Made by a program: the position numbers and the translations under genes. DNA of 64,000 nucleotides from Oscillospiraceae bacterium (lineage in GTDB: Bacteria; Bacillota; Clostridia; Oscillospirales; Oscillospiraceae), in NCBI GenBank assembly GCA_015067795.1, contig SVLU01000007.1, forward strand, positions 1 through 64,000, given 5' to 3'. Positions 50,808 to 60,295 of this stretch are shown piece by piece. Below the pieces are notes generated by a model, which did not search any database, was not told the origin of the DNA, and saw only the letters and a program-made list of their open reading frames with translations. Positions within the stretch are counted from its first letter, which is position 1. Every line of letters begins with the position of its first letter.

Positions 50808-50817
50808 ATATTCTGAG

Positions 50818-51225
50818 TCATGTATTCATTTCAAGAACCGTATCTCGGAGCTTATGAATATTCTCTTCGATCATATTCATAATTTCCAAAAACTTTTCAT
50901 CGCTCTGCCCCGATGGATCTTCTAAACCCCAATTCAAATTTAATTTACCAGGGATATAAGGGCAAACCACATTGCATCCCATGGAGACTACAATGTCTGT
51001 TTCAGGAATATCTTCAAACAGCTTTGAATACTGGCTTTCCTCCATATCAATACCATGAACTATTTTCATGAGACGCACAGCATCCTGATTTATTTGAGGC
51101 TTTGTTTCCGTTCCGGCAGAGTAACACTCACAAATATCCGAAAGGTACTTCTTACCGAGAGCCTCTGCCATTTGGCTTCGGCAGGAATTGTGAACACATA
51201 TAAACGCAACTTTTACTTTTTCCAT
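50818..51225 (-). CDS. arsC: Arsenate reductase, thioredoxin-coupled type
   Basis: A 135-residue low-molecular-weight phosphatase-fold protein. The P-loop is CVHNSCR (Cys10 to Arg16). Cys84 and Cys88 (MGCNVVCPYIPG) correspond to the relay cysteines of the S. aureus plasmid-type ArsC. DPSGQSDE supplies the catalytic Asp. It reduces arsenate to arsenite using thioredoxin. Start 51225 follows GGAGGTG. It lies one base after the DUF5714 gene, so the two form an operon. No arsenite pump gene is adjacent. Confidence 0.9.
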   Translation of the reverse strand: MEKVKVAFICVHNSCRSQMAEALGKKYLSDICECYSAGTETKPQINQDAVRLMKIVHGIDMEESQYSKLFEDIPETDIVVSMGCNVVCPYIPGKLNLNWGLEDPSGQSDEKFLEIMNMIEENIHKLRDTVLEMNT

Positions 51226-51226
51226 C

Positions 51227-51919
51227 TTACACCTCCGATTTATTGAACGGGCATCTATTTTGAATACACTGATTATTCATGGATGAACGGGAACAGGAAA
51301 AAACATCTAATTCCATGGAGATACCCAATTTTTCTTTCGTAAAGATGACCGCTTCAATTACAGCAAGGTATGAATCCCTTTTGCAGCAGCGTGGGCCACC
51401 GACCTCACCAATTCTCCCCAATGCTCTGGAGGTCATTTGATTGGAAATCCCCCATGCTTCATTTGCCAGTGGTGTTGCTTTTGTCACGATGGACATATAC
51501 ATTCCTGCACTGATACCCGCTCCGCAGGCACCCCAAAATCCGCATACACCACCGGGAACAGCCTTTCCTCTGTTGTACATTTCTATAAGGGCTTTGTTTA
51601 AGTCAATATCTCCGCCTGCATTCTTATAAGCTGTCAAAAGTGCTGCACCAACCATCACATGGTGTTCCGGCCCATGCATATGGCAAAAAGACATTGACAT
51701 TATTTTTTCCAGTATCTCAATGGGATTCTTACTTGTTTCATGTAGGCACACAGCGATAATACCGTACATACCGCTGGTATGACATTCATTGCAAATATAA
51801 TGACCGTTTATACATCCGGTTTTGCTATTCTCTTTTCTATGACAAATCGCACATTCCATCAAAACATCGTTTTCCATATATTCCAACGGTGCTTTGCAAA
51901 TTAAACACTCATCTCTCAA
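51227..51919 (-). CDS. DUF5714-type cysteine-rich protein
   Basis: About 230 residues with cysteine-rich ends: CLICKAP, CAICHRKE, CNECHTSG near the N terminus, and C-terminal CCKRDSY, SCSRSS, CIQNRCPFN. The middle has MSMSFCHMHGPEHHVMVGAA and VCGFWGACGAGISAG, family marks of DUF5714. The domain has no known function; the Cys/His pattern suggests metal or iron-sulfur binding. TTG 51919 is the likely start (AAAGGAGGG 6 nt upstream). It precedes arsC with a one-base gap. Confidence 0.75.
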   Translation of the reverse strand: MRDECLICKAPLEYMENDVLMECAICHRKENSKTGCINGHYICNECHTSGMYGIIAVCLHETSKNPIEILEKIMSMSFCHMHGPEHHVMVGAALLTAYKNAGGDIDLNKALIEMYNRGKAVPGGVCGFWGACGAGISAGMYMSIVTKATPLANEAWGISNQMTSRALGRIGEVGGPRCCKRDSYLAVIEAVIFTKEKLGISMELDVFSCSRSSMNNQCIQNRCPFNKSEV

Positions 51920-51996
51920 CCGTATCCCTCCTTTATACAGCCAAAACATACGCCACCGCAGAAGTTGTCTCCTGTGGTGGCGGTATCAAAGCTATT

Positions 51997-53022
51997 TTAT
52001 CTCATCTGTCTCCGGCGGGCGATATTGATAGTACCCTCTTCCATATTATTGATATTGGCAAGGGCCTTGGAAACGCCGTAGGCAACACAGAGCTCAGGGT
52101 CGTCGGCAATTCTTGTAGGAATGCTTGTCCTCTCGGCAACAAGCTGATCGAAGCCCCAAATCTGGCTTCCGCCGCCGGTGATGGTGATACCGTTTTCAGA
52201 AACATCTGCAACCAGCTCAGGCGGTGTGTTTTCCAAAACCTGCTGAATAGCTTCTAAAATCTGCTCGGTTACCTCACAAAAGGCTTCGCCCATCTCCTGT
52301 GTGCTTACCGACACGATACGTGGGAGTCCCGTCATAAGACAGCGGCCCTTGACTTCGATGGAGGCTGCATCATTTCTTGGCTTAACACAGCCGATGCTCT
52401 TTTTCAGCTCCTCGGCGGTAACGTCACCGATGAGAACATTGTGCTTTCTCTTTATGTGTCTGATAATAGCGGCATCGAAGGCGTCACCTGCCACCTTGAT
52501 GGACTCGGACTGGACTACACCGTTAAGACTTATAACGGCAATATCAGTAGTACCCGCACCAACGTCAACTACCATGTGACCCTCGGGCTTGGAAATATCA
52601 AGACCTGAACCGAGAGCTGCCGCAACAGGCTCCTCGATAAGGTAAACCTTACGCGCACCTGCCTGCATACCGGCTTCGATAACCGCTCTTTCCTCAACCT
52701 CGGTGATACCCGATGGGACGGAAATAAGTATTCTCGGCTTAATAAGGCTGAAGGAAGTAACCTTTCTGACCAGTTCACGGAGCATTCGCTCGGTCATATC
52801 GCAGTCGGATATTACGCCTGCATTAATGGGCTTGATAGCCACAATATTGCCCGGAGTTCTGCCGAGCATACGCTGTGCTGCCATGCCAACCTTCAAAAGC
52901 CTGCCGCTGTTTTTTTCCATGGCTACTACGGAAGGCTCTCTGGTGACTATCCCCTTGCCCTTTACCGCCAAAAGAACGGTGGCGGTACCAAGGTCTATTC
53001 CTATATCTCTGGTGAAAAGCAT
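51997..53022 (-). CDS. mreB: Rod-shape protein MreB/Mbl
   Basis: A 341-residue actin-fold protein that organises side-wall synthesis. Motifs are DIGIDLGTATVLLAV (phosphate 1), VVDVGAGTTDIAVIS (phosphate 2) and ENGITITGGGSQIWGFD (adenosine). The start at 53022 has AGGAGG 5 nt upstream. No mreC or mreD is adjacent, so this could be an additional MreB-like copy (Mbl or MreBH). Confidence 0.9.
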   Translation of the reverse strand: MLFTRDIGIDLGTATVLLAVKGKGIVTREPSVVAMEKNSGRLLKVGMAAQRMLGRTPGNIVAIKPINAGVISDCDMTERMLRELVRKVTSFSLIKPRILISVPSGITEVEERAVIEAGMQAGARKVYLIEEPVAAALGSGLDISKPEGHMVVDVGAGTTDIAVISLNGVVQSESIKVAGDAFDAAIIRHIKRKHNVLIGDVTAEELKKSIGCVKPRNDAASIEVKGRCLMTGLPRIVSVSTQEMGEAFCEVTEQILEAIQQVLENTPPELVADVSENGITITGGGSQIWGFDQLVAERTSIPTRIADDPELCVAYGVSKALANINNMEEGTINIARRRQMR

Positions 53023-53154
53023 ACTGACCTCCTGCACTTGATGTGCTGTTACTCTGACAAAATCATTATATTATCTGTTAATAATTGCTGTTTCATTCAA
53101 TGGGGTACTCCCCAAAACGTACTTTTCCGCCTCTCCCTGTGGGAGAGGTAAGCC

Positions 53155-53793
53155 TTAGCTGTTTTTCTTCATGGCAACAGTACAGGCTAAAACATCCTCA
53201 GCACCTGCCATGAGAAGCACCCGGGCACATTCCGACATTGTTGCCCCTGTGGTTATTATATCATCAATGAGAAGAATTCGCTTCTCCTGAATTTCGTTTC
53301 CATTCCACCGAAACGCACCGCTGACATTGGCTCTGCGTCGTGCAGCCTCTGTAAACGTGGACTGGGGTGGTGTATGGCGGATTTTCTTAAGGGTTTTGAC
53401 GCATGGCACTCCCAGCTCAAAACTTATAGCCTTTGCCAAAAGCTCTGCCTGGTCGTAACGGCGTTTCCTTTTTCGTCTGCGGCTTACAGGTACCCATGTG
53501 ATAATATCGAATTTACCCGAAAGACGCTCTCTTATAAGTGCTGAACAGTATCGGGCATAGACCTGTGCATAGGAAGCCTTGCCGTGGAATTTAAACCTCA
53601 ATATGGAGTCCCGGACAATGCCAAGATAGTAAAAGGGTGCAATGCACTCATTAAAAAACTCACCGCTTTTTGCGGTCCGCTTTCCTGTTGTTTCCGGCAG
53701 TGCGTCACAGCACTTTTCACATACTCTGCTTTTATCTGTAAGCTTTCCGCAGAAAACACATTTGTCGGGAAAAAGCAAATCGAGTATGCCCAT
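53155..53793 (-). CDS. comF: ComF-family phosphoribosyltransferase-like protein
   Basis: A 212-residue protein with an N-terminal four-cysteine zinc site (CVFCGK, CEKCC) and a phosphoribosyltransferase fold carrying the PRPP-loop LLIDDIITTGATMSEC (about 174-189). ComF proteins act in DNA uptake during competence. Here it follows recD2 on the same strand, separated by a repeat. It may be a housekeeping relative rather than proof of competence. Confidence 0.88.
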   Translation of the reverse strand: MGILDLLFPDKCVFCGKLTDKSRVCEKCCDALPETTGKRTAKSGEFFNECIAPFYYLGIVRDSILRFKFHGKASYAQVYARYCSALIRERLSGKFDIITWVPVSRRRKRKRRYDQAELLAKAISFELGVPCVKTLKKIRHTPPQSTFTEAARRRANVSGAFRWNGNEIQEKRILLIDDIITTGATMSECARVLLMAGAEDVLACTVAMKKNS

Positions 53794-53815
53794 GGTTAAT
53801 TCCCCCTGTGGTAGA

Positions 53816-53894
53816 TGTCATTGCGAGAGTCGATTGCGGCTCGTGGCAATCTTTTCTTTTAAGATTCCCACGTCGCTGCGCTCCTCGGAATGAC
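53816..53894. repeat. Composite dispersed repeat (both halves)
   Basis: Second full copy of the unit at 23496-23574: GTCATTGCGAGAGTCG, then GGCTCGTGGCAATCT and ATTCCCACGTCGCTGCGCTC. It fills the gap between recD2 and comF. Confidence 0.7.
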
Positions 53895-53902
53895 AGTTAA
53901 AT

Positions 53903-56107
53903 CTATTTTGCCAGCTCCTGTAATCTCTCCCTGAGTCCCGAATGCCGCTTTTCCCTGCGTTCGTTCATGGTCATAGTGCGTATTATCTCAGCGTCACCAA
54001 CCATAATAAGCAGCTCCCTGGCTCTGGTAAGGGCGGTATAAAGAACGCTTCTTGTTAGAAGCATCGGCGGGCTTTTGGTTGCGGCAAAGACAACGCATTT
54101 ATACTCACTGCCCTGGGATTTGTGTACCGTCATGGCGTAGGCCGGCTCAAGCTCACTTAGCTGTCCGAATTCGTACACCGCAACCTTGTCCTCAAAGTCA
54201 ACGGTAACGGTCTGACCCCGCAGGTCGATTTCCAAAATCCTGCCAACGTCACCGTTAAACACCCCGAAGCCTGCTTTCGTCCCACTTTGCCACATTATAT
54301 CATAATTATTCCGTATTTGCATCACTCTGTCGCCCTCTCGGAAAATAAAATTTCCATAGGCTTTTTCTGTTTTGTCCTCAGAGGGAGGGTTCAGAGCCGC
54401 CTGCAGTCGCTTATTAAGCTCAACCGTTCCGCATATGCCCTTTCTTGTGGGGGTAAGTACCTGTATCTGCTCCGCTTCAAGGCCCATTGTCATAAGCCTT
54501 TTCGAGCAAAGCTCAACTATTGTCTCGGCGGCAGCCTCGGAAGCAGCTCTCCTCATAAAGAAGCAGTCGCCCCCATCATTGCGAAGCTCCGGCAGCTCAC
54601 CACAGTTTATGGAATGGGCGTTTTTTACTATACGGCTGTCACGTGCCTGACGGAAGATTTCCGTAAGCCTGACCACGACCACAGCACCGCTTGCGATAAT
54701 ATCCGAAAACACCGTTCCCGGGCCAACAGACGGAAGCTGGTCCGCATCCCCTACCATAACAAGACGGCATCCGTAGGGCATGGCCGCAAGGAGCGCCTTC
54801 ATCAGCATGGTATCAACCATTGACGACTCGTCCAGTATCACCGCATCGCAGTCAAGGGGATCACTTTCGCATTTTTCAAAAACGGTGCCGTCCCCTTCCT
54901 CGGGGTATCCTGCACCCAAAAGCCTGTGGATAGTGCTTGCCTCTTCCCCGGTTACCTCGCTCATGCGTTTTGCCGCTCTGCCGGTTGGTGCGGCGAGAAC
55001 GGTTTTCAGTCCCATCATCTGGAAAAGGTCCAGAATTCCCCTTATGGCGGTGGTTTTGCCTGTACCCGGCCCCCCTGTTATCGCCAGAATATCAACAGCT
55101 CCCGCAAGGGCAACCGCCTTTCGCTGCTGACCTGCGTATTCAATTCCCCTGTTCCGCTCAATGGCGGCAATGAGTCTGTCAAGCCCCTCGTCAACCACGG
55201 GCGGACGGGAAACCATATTGGCTACTCTATCTATAATATACTGTTCCGCGTCGAAATAATCATATAAATATATAACCGTTCCGTCATTAAGCTCCTCCCG
55301 GACCACATCGCAGGTGTCCTCCAAAAGATACAACCCCTGCTCTATCTCGGCAGGGTCAATACCCATACCCTTTGCCGCAGTTTGTATCAAAGCATCCACC
55401 GGCAGGCACACACTTCCCCTGTCAAGACCAAGACGCAAAGTGTAAAGAATTGCACCGCGTATTCTCTGGGGAGAGTTTGCCGCAAGACCCAGACCCACTG
55501 CCAGCTTGTCCACCTCGGCAAACCTTGCACCGAAATAGCTGTCCACCAGAACGTAGGGGTCATCTCTCAGAGCATCCATCGCGTTTTCACCGAAGCAGTT
55601 ATACGCCAGAACCGCATACCGCGGATTGAGACCGTAACCGCTGAGAAACTCCGAAAGAGTGCGGAGTCCTGTTCTGCTCTTAAATGAACGGCCTATTTCA
55701 GCCGCCTTTTTGGGGCTTATGCCCTTCACCTCAGCCAGTCTTTCAGGGTGGAACTCAAGAATATCAAAGGTGTCCTCACCGAACATCTCCACAATATTCT
55801 TCGCCGTAACCTTGCCCACACCCCTGATACCGCCGGATGCCAGATACGCCAAAATCTCAGCACTGCTTTTCGGCAGAAGATGGCTTACGGCAGTCACCTT
55901 AAGCTGAGGACCGTAGGAGGGGTGGGTCACCCATTCCCCCTCCAGCTCCAGCCGTTCACCCTCGGCAGCTCCGGGAATACACCCCACCGCCGTTATCAGC
56001 TCATCATCGTCATCGTTTTTAAGGCGCAGAACGGTATAACCGTTTTCGCTGTTTGCGAAAACGATCGATGCTATTGTGCCTCTGATTCGTTCCTGCCCTT
56101 CTGCCAT
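53903..56107 (-). CDS. recD2: ATP-dependent RecD-like DNA helicase
   Basis: A 734-residue superfamily 1B helicase. An N-terminal OB-like and HhH region (IRGVGKVTAKNIVEMFG, about 90-106; VKGISPKKAAEIG) precedes Walker A GGPGTGKTTAI (about 337-347), DESSMVD and the C-terminal VHKSQGSEY motif. It lacks RecBC partners nearby, the RecD2 form found in Firmicutes, which has roles in DNA repair. Start 56107 follows AGGAG. Its 5' end overlaps the 118-aa gene by 37 nt. Confidence 0.92.
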   Translation of the reverse strand: MAEGQERIRGTIASIVFANSENGYTVLRLKNDDDDELITAVGCIPGAAEGERLELEGEWVTHPSYGPQLKVTAVSHLLPKSSAEILAYLASGGIRGVGKVTAKNIVEMFGEDTFDILEFHPERLAEVKGISPKKAAEIGRSFKSRTGLRTLSEFLSGYGLNPRYAVLAYNCFGENAMDALRDDPYVLVDSYFGARFAEVDKLAVGLGLAANSPQRIRGAILYTLRLGLDRGSVCLPVDALIQTAAKGMGIDPAEIEQGLYLLEDTCDVVREELNDGTVIYLYDYFDAEQYIIDRVANMVSRPPVVDEGLDRLIAAIERNRGIEYAGQQRKAVALAGAVDILAITGGPGTGKTTAIRGILDLFQMMGLKTVLAAPTGRAAKRMSEVTGEEASTIHRLLGAGYPEEGDGTVFEKCESDPLDCDAVILDESSMVDTMLMKALLAAMPYGCRLVMVGDADQLPSVGPGTVFSDIIASGAVVVVRLTEIFRQARDSRIVKNAHSINCGELPELRNDGGDCFFMRRAASEAAAETIVELCSKRLMTMGLEAEQIQVLTPTRKGICGTVELNKRLQAALNPPSEDKTEKAYGNFIFREGDRVMQIRNNYDIMWQSGTKAGFGVFNGDVGRILEIDLRGQTVTVDFEDKVAVYEFGQLSELEPAYAMTVHKSQGSEYKCVVFAATKSPPMLLTRSVLYTALTRARELLIMVGDAEIIRTMTMNERREKRHSGLRERLQELAK

Positions 56108-56427
56108 GTTATATCTCCTAAACCGTCGGGAGTGCAATAGATCGCATCCCATTTTTCTGCGGAAACAAGCCGCTTCCCCTCGTCACCCATGCCGCAGTCG
56201 CATACCACGAGAGTCATGGGTATTCTGCCTTCCTCCCGTATCCATTGAAGGCTCTGTAATGTCTGCTCCAAGCCTTGCGCGTCACCTTTCGCGGTGACTA
56301 CCATGTATAATTCAGTATCCCTGTCCGTTGGCACAGGAGTGACCAGCAGACTCTTAAGAAGCCAAATAAGTAATAAGAATGTGCCGCATACTGTCACTAC
56401 GGCGGTAAGCTCCAACAGGTGTTCCAT
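56071..56427 (-). CDS. Small membrane protein, glycosyltransferase-2-like strand
   Basis: A 118-residue protein with one N-terminal membrane helix (about 8-28, LTAVVTVCGTFLLLIWLL) and a short cytoplasmic domain resembling the first strands of a GT2 fold (LYMVVTAKGDAQGLEQTLQS, TLVVCDCGMGDEGKRL), too short to be an enzyme. It is coupled to recD2, overlapping its start by 37 nt. AGGAGG is upstream. Function unknown. Confidence 0.6.
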   Translation of the reverse strand: MEHLLELTAVVTVCGTFLLLIWLLKSLLVTPVPTDRDTELYMVVTAKGDAQGLEQTLQSLQWIREEGRIPMTLVVCDCGMGDEGKRLVSAEKWDAIYCTPDGLGDITWQKGRNESEAQ

Positions 56428-56472
56428 CTATGTATACCTCCTATAGCATAGTGTATGCTGACAGGAGTACTG

Positions 56473-56658
56473 GTGTGTCGATATTGCTCCCTGCGGGAGC
56501 ATCGATATGTGCCATGCACTCGATATATCCTGCAGATTCGATATGTGCTGCGGCACGAGAGGGGAGCAATACCATATCGAAACCGAATGAAATGAGGTTA
56601 TATCGAATTTGCCGCAAGGCAAATATATCGAATGTGCATCAGCACATATATCGACAAA
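56473..56658. repeat. Hairpin array, spacer word CGATAT/ATATCGA
   Basis: GCTCCC-tgc-GGGAGC, TTGCC-gcaa-GGCAA and TGTGC-atca-GCACA stems are separated by ATATCGA-type words, plus weaker members. It sits right after the uvrB stop codon at 56664. The spacer word matches 24393-24447. Confidence 0.7.
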
Positions 56659-56663
56659 CATCA

Positions 56664-58628
56664 TTACTTATTCATACCACGCAGTTCAATAATCCTGTCA
56701 CGCAGTATCGCCGCATACTCGTATTCCAGCATCTGGGAGGCTTTCCGCATCTCCCGCTCAAGCCGCAGTATCTCCGCCTGACGTTCCTTCGGGGACATTG
56801 GGCGGTCCTCGACCTTTTGTTCCTCAGGTGCGGAGGATATTTCAATGATCTCTCTTATGCTCTTTACTATGGTTTTCGGCACGATACCGTGTTCTTCGTT
56901 GTATCGCATCTGCTTTTCACGTCTGCGTTCAGTTTCAACGATCGCCGCCTTCATGGAGCGTGTAACAGTATCGGCGTACATGATTACCATACCCCCGGCG
57001 TTTCGTGCGGCTCTGCCGATGGTCTGGATAAGGGAAGTCTCACTTCGGAGGAAACCCTCCTTGTCCGCATCCAAAATAGCAACCAGGGAAACCTCAGGCA
57101 GGTCAAGACCCTCACGAAGGAGGTTAATGCCAACCAAAACATCGAATTTGCCAAGTCGCAGGTCGCGGATTATCTCCATACGCTCGATTGTTTTAACGTC
57201 ATGGTGAAGATATCTGACCTTGATACCTGCGTTTGTGAGATACGCCGTAAGGTCCTCTGCCATCTTCTTTGTAAGAGTGGTGACAAGAACACGCTCGTTC
57301 TTTTCAATTCTTGCGTTTACCTCACCGATAAGGTCATCTATCTGACCTTCAACAGGCCGAACCTCAATTTTCGGATCTGTAAGACCTGTGGGTCTGATGA
57401 TCTGTTCAACTATCTGTCCCGAACGCTCACGCTCATATTCCCCCGGGGTGGCCGAAACGTAAACCACCTGATTGATACGCTCTTCAAACTCGCTGAAATT
57501 CAGCGGTCTGTTATCAAGGGCCGAGGGCAGACGGAAGCCGTATTCCACAAGGTTCGTCTTTCTTGCCCTGTCCCCGGCGTACATTCCCCTGACCTGAGGC
57601 AGGGTAACGTGGCTTTCGTCCACAAACATAACGAAATCCTTTGGCAGATAATCAAGAAGTGTCATCGGAGCAGAGCCGGGTGCTCTGCCGCTTATAACAC
57701 GGGAATAGTTTTCAATACCTGTACAATATCCAAGCTCGTTTATCATCTCCATATCGTACATGGTACGCTGATGGATACGCTGAGCCTCGATAAGCTTGTC
57801 GTTCTCTCTGAAGAATTTTACTCTGTCGTCCAGCTCCTCCATTATCTCACGAACTGCACGCTTCATCTTCTCGCCGCTTGCCACATAATGGGAAGCGGGA
57901 TATATTGCAACGTGGGCAAGGTCCCTTACAGGTGTGCCTGTAACCACGTTTATCTCGCTGATACGCTCCACCTCATCACCGAAGAATTCAACTCTCACCG
58001 CGTGATCCTTGGCGTAAGCCGGGAAAATCTCCACAGTATCGCCGCGAACACGGAAGGTGTTGCGTTCAAATGCCATATCGTTTCTGTTATATCTGATCTC
58101 CACCAGCTTTTTCAGAAGCTGATCTCTGTCCCGCTCCTGACCGACTCTTATGGAAATAACCATATTTGCATAGTCGATAGGGTCGCCCAGACCGTAAATA
58201 CAGCTTACCGAGGACACAACGATAACATCCCTGCGTTCAAAAAGGGATGATGTTGCCGAATGTCGCAGACGCTCGATCTCATCGTTTATTGCAGAGTCCT
58301 TCTCGATATATGTGTCGGTATGGGGAATATATGCCTCAGGCTGGTAGTAGTCATAGTAGGACACGAAATACTCAACGGCGTTTTCGGGGAAAAACTCCCT
58401 GAACTCACTGCAAAGCTGTGCCGCAAGGGTCTTGTTATGAGCCAAAACCAGCGTGGGGCGGTTAAGACGCTCAATGACCTTTGCCATTGTATAGGTTTTG
58501 CCTGAGCCTGTTACACCAAGGAGTGTCTGTTCATTTAAGCCAAGCTCAATGCCTCTTGCGAGAGAGTCAATAGCCTCCGGCTGGTCGCCTGATGGTTTGT
58601 ATTCAGAATGTAAAATGAATTTGTTCAT
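56664..58628 (-). CDS. uvrB: UvrABC system protein B
   Basis: A 654-residue excision-repair helicase-like protein that loads on damage with UvrA and recruits UvrC. Walker A is [14 protein letters not shown] (about 36-49). The beta-hairpin region is [21 protein letters not shown]-type and C-terminal motifs include [19 protein letters not shown]. The UVR motif is at the end ([20 protein letters not shown]). Length is normal. uvrA lies about 4 kb away on the same strand. Confidence 0.97.
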   Translation of the reverse strand: MNKFILHSEYKPSGDQPEAIDSLARGIELGLNEQTLLGVTGSGKTYTMAKVIERLNRPTLVLAHNKTLAAQLCSEFREFFPENAVEYFVSYYDYYQPEAYIPHTDTYIEKDSAINDEIERLRHSATSSLFERRDVIVVSSVSCIYGLGDPIDYANMVISIRVGQERDRDQLLKKLVEIRYNRNDMAFERNTFRVRGDTVEIFPAYAKDHAVRVEFFGDEVERISEINVVTGTPVRDLAHVAIYPASHYVASGEKMKRAVREIMEELDDRVKFFRENDKLIEAQRIHQRTMYDMEMINELGYCTGIENYSRVISGRAPGSAPMTLLDYLPKDFVMFVDESHVTLPQVRGMYAGDRARKTNLVEYGFRLPSALDNRPLNFSEFEERINQVVYVSATPGEYERERSGQIVEQIIRPTGLTDPKIEVRPVEGQIDDLIGEVNARIEKNERVLVTTLTKKMAEDLTAYLTNAGIKVRYLHHDVKTIERMEIIRDLRLGKFDVLVGINLLREGLDLPEVSLVAILDADKEGFLRSETSLIQTIGRAARNAGGMVIMYADTVTRSMKAAIVETERRREKQMRYNEEHGIVPKTIVKSIREIIEISSAPEEQKVEDRPMSPKERQAEILRLEREMRKASQMLEYEYAAILRDRIIELRGMNK

Positions 58629-58733
58629 ATTATTGTCCTTAAATCCCGATGGAAATCCCTAATAGTTTATTTTATCAGATGCTGCAGGGTTTTTAAAGTA
58701 CCTTTACGATTTATTTAATGATTATCCTTTTCC

Positions 58734-58762
58734 TTGACAATCCATCCTGCATTTTTTATAAT
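58734..58762 (+). promoter_or_regulatory. Sigma-A promoter for lipoprotein pair
   Basis: TTGACA (58734-58739), a 17-nt spacer and TATAAT (58757-58762), divergent from uvrB. Confidence 0.85.
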
Positions 58763-58796
58763 CCTTAATAGTATAACCTCAGAAAGGACTATAAAA

Positions 58797-59387
58797 ATGA
58801 AAAAGATATTCACCCTGCTTCTTGCTTTTGTAATGCTCCTGAGCCTTGCCGCCTGCGGATCCGGCTCCGGCTTCATGCGCGGCGAAACCGCCGACACCGT
58901 ATACACCAACGAAGCTATGGGCGTAAGCTTCACAGCTCCCGATGGCTATATCTTCTACACCGACGAGCAGATTGCCTCCTTCTACGGCGCAACCGCCGAG
59001 GTACTTAACTCCAACTCCGCAATCATATATGATATGCAGTGCGGCAATCCTGCAACAAACGGCTCCATTTCCATAACATTTGAAAATCTTACAGCTCTTT
59101 ACGGCTCCGCAATCTCAGATGACTCTTATCTCGCCCTTACCACCGCAAGTCTCCGCAGCTCCTTCAACAGCACAGAGGGCGTTATCCTTTCCCGACTTGA
59201 CCAGGATGTTATCGAGCTGGACGGTGTTGAATACAGCTGCGTTTACGTTACCCTCAAGGTAAACGGTACAGAATTTTATGAAACAATAGTTATCAAAGAA
59301 CAAAACGGCTACATGATGGAATGTACGGTTGCGGCTTATGACGAAGCTGAGATGAATTCTCTCCTGAACGCTCTTGACATCGCGTAG
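58797..59387 (+). CDS. Secreted lipoprotein, paralogue of next gene
   Basis: A 196-residue lipoprotein: signal MKKIFTLLLAFVMLLSLAAC with lipobox LAAC (Cys20). The mature part has FTAPDGYIFYTDEQI, a beta-rich core and NGYMMECTVAAYDEAEM near the end. It shares the plan of a PsbP- or DUF-type small binding domain, but I do not recognise the family. ATG 58797 has AGAAAGGA upstream; the longer frame is rejected. The next gene is a 15-nt-spaced paralogue, so the two are one transcript. Confidence 0.8.
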   Translation: MKKIFTLLLAFVMLLSLAACGSGSGFMRGETADTVYTNEAMGVSFTAPDGYIFYTDEQIASFYGATAEVLNSNSAIIYDMQCGNPATNGSISITFENLTALYGSAISDDSYLALTTASLRSSFNSTEGVILSRLDQDVIELDGVEYSCVYVTLKVNGTEFYETIVIKEQNGYMMECTVAAYDEAEMNSLLNALDIA

Positions 59388-59401
59388 AAAGGAATACGAA
59401 C

Positions 59402-60010
59402 ATGAAAAAGCTTTTTGCCCTTATTCTTGCTGCATTGATGCTTTTTGCCTGTACCGCCTGTGCCCAAGAAGCAGTTGAGACTGCTGCTTTTGAAGGCGGC
59501 ACTATCGAAGGACGCGTATACACAAGCACAATGGGCGGCTTCAGCTTTACCGCTCCCCAGGGTTACGAATATTTCTCCGAGGAAATGATCGCGGAGGCTT
59601 TTAATATCACTACCGAAACCCTTGAGATAGAGAGTGACGAAACCACGGTTTACGATATGTACTGCTTCAACGGAACGGAAAACAGCTCTATCAATGTAAA
59701 CTTTGAAAATCTGGTACTCACTCACGGTGCTGATTGTACCGTGGATGAATACATCGAAACCTGCATGACAAGCTACAAGATCACCTTCAACAGCTTTGAG
59801 GACGTTGTCCTCATGTCCATCGAGGACTCCACAATGGAGCTGGACGGCATGGAATTCGGCTGTATTGAAATGGTTTTGGATAATGACGGTACTGAATTCT
59901 ACGAGACTCTTTTGGTAAGAAAGGTCAACAACTACATGATGACCTTTACCGTTGCCGCTTATTCCCGGGAGGAGATGAATAATATCTGTTCCGCTATCAA
60001 GGCTGTTTAA
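59402..60010 (+). CDS. Secreted lipoprotein, paralogue of previous gene
   Basis: A 202-residue protein with signal MKKLFALILAALMLFACTAC (lipobox cysteine 17 or 20) and the same order of blocks as the preceding lipoprotein: GFSFTAPQGYEYFSEEMIAE, TVYDMYCFNG, NGTENSS, FYETLLVRKVNNYMM. The two share perhaps a third of their residues by eye. They probably arose by tandem duplication and sit in the outer face of the membrane. Function unknown. A terminator follows at 60028. Confidence 0.8.
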   Translation: MKKLFALILAALMLFACTACAQEAVETAAFEGGTIEGRVYTSTMGGFSFTAPQGYEYFSEEMIAEAFNITTETLEIESDETTVYDMYCFNGTENSSINVNFENLVLTHGADCTVDEYIETCMTSYKITFNSFEDVVLMSIEDSTMELDGMEFGCIEMVLDNDGTEFYETLLVRKVNNYMMTFTVAAYSREEMNNICSAIKAV

Positions 60011-60027
60011 TTTGATAATACTGTTAA

Positions 60028-60071
60028 GAGGACCCGTCGCAGAATAAAAAATCTGCGGCGGGTCCTTTTTG
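60028..60071 (+). terminator. Intrinsic terminator
   Basis: GGACCCGTCGCAGA and TCTGCGGCGGGTCC around an A-rich loop, then TTTTT. Confidence 0.9.
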
Positions 60072-60198
60072 AAGCAGTATTGCGGAAAAATATCCTTTTT
60101 GGAGCGTATAAATCCCTATGTGAGTCCGCCTTTTCGCTGCTCCTCCTTTTCCATTTGAACCCGTTTCACTGGGCTTCAAATGGAGTCTTGTGATTTTA

Positions 60199-60231
60199 AG
60201 ATTCCCATGTCGCTCCGCTCCTCGGAATGAC
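60199..60231. repeat. Dispersed repeat, ATTCCCATG half
   Basis: GATTCCCATGTCGCTCCGCT and CCTCGGAATGA, one of five copies of this 34-bp unit in the window. Confidence 0.65.
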
Positions 60232-60256
60232 ATAGAGAAGAATATCGACAGTCAGC

Positions 60257-60278
60257 GGACACCCGAGGACGGGTGTCC
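60257..60278. repeat. Short hairpin repeat GGACACCC/GGGTGTCC
   Basis: GGACACCC-gaggac-GGGTGTCC, identical in core to 46324-46345. As there, it precedes a large repeat copy by a short gap. Confidence 0.65.
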
Positions 60279-60295
60279 CTACGCAGCTTAATGGA

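Noticed and set aside
56430..58250. 606-residue frame opposite uvrB
   Set aside because: It is a shadow of uvrB, with no ribosome site or family features.
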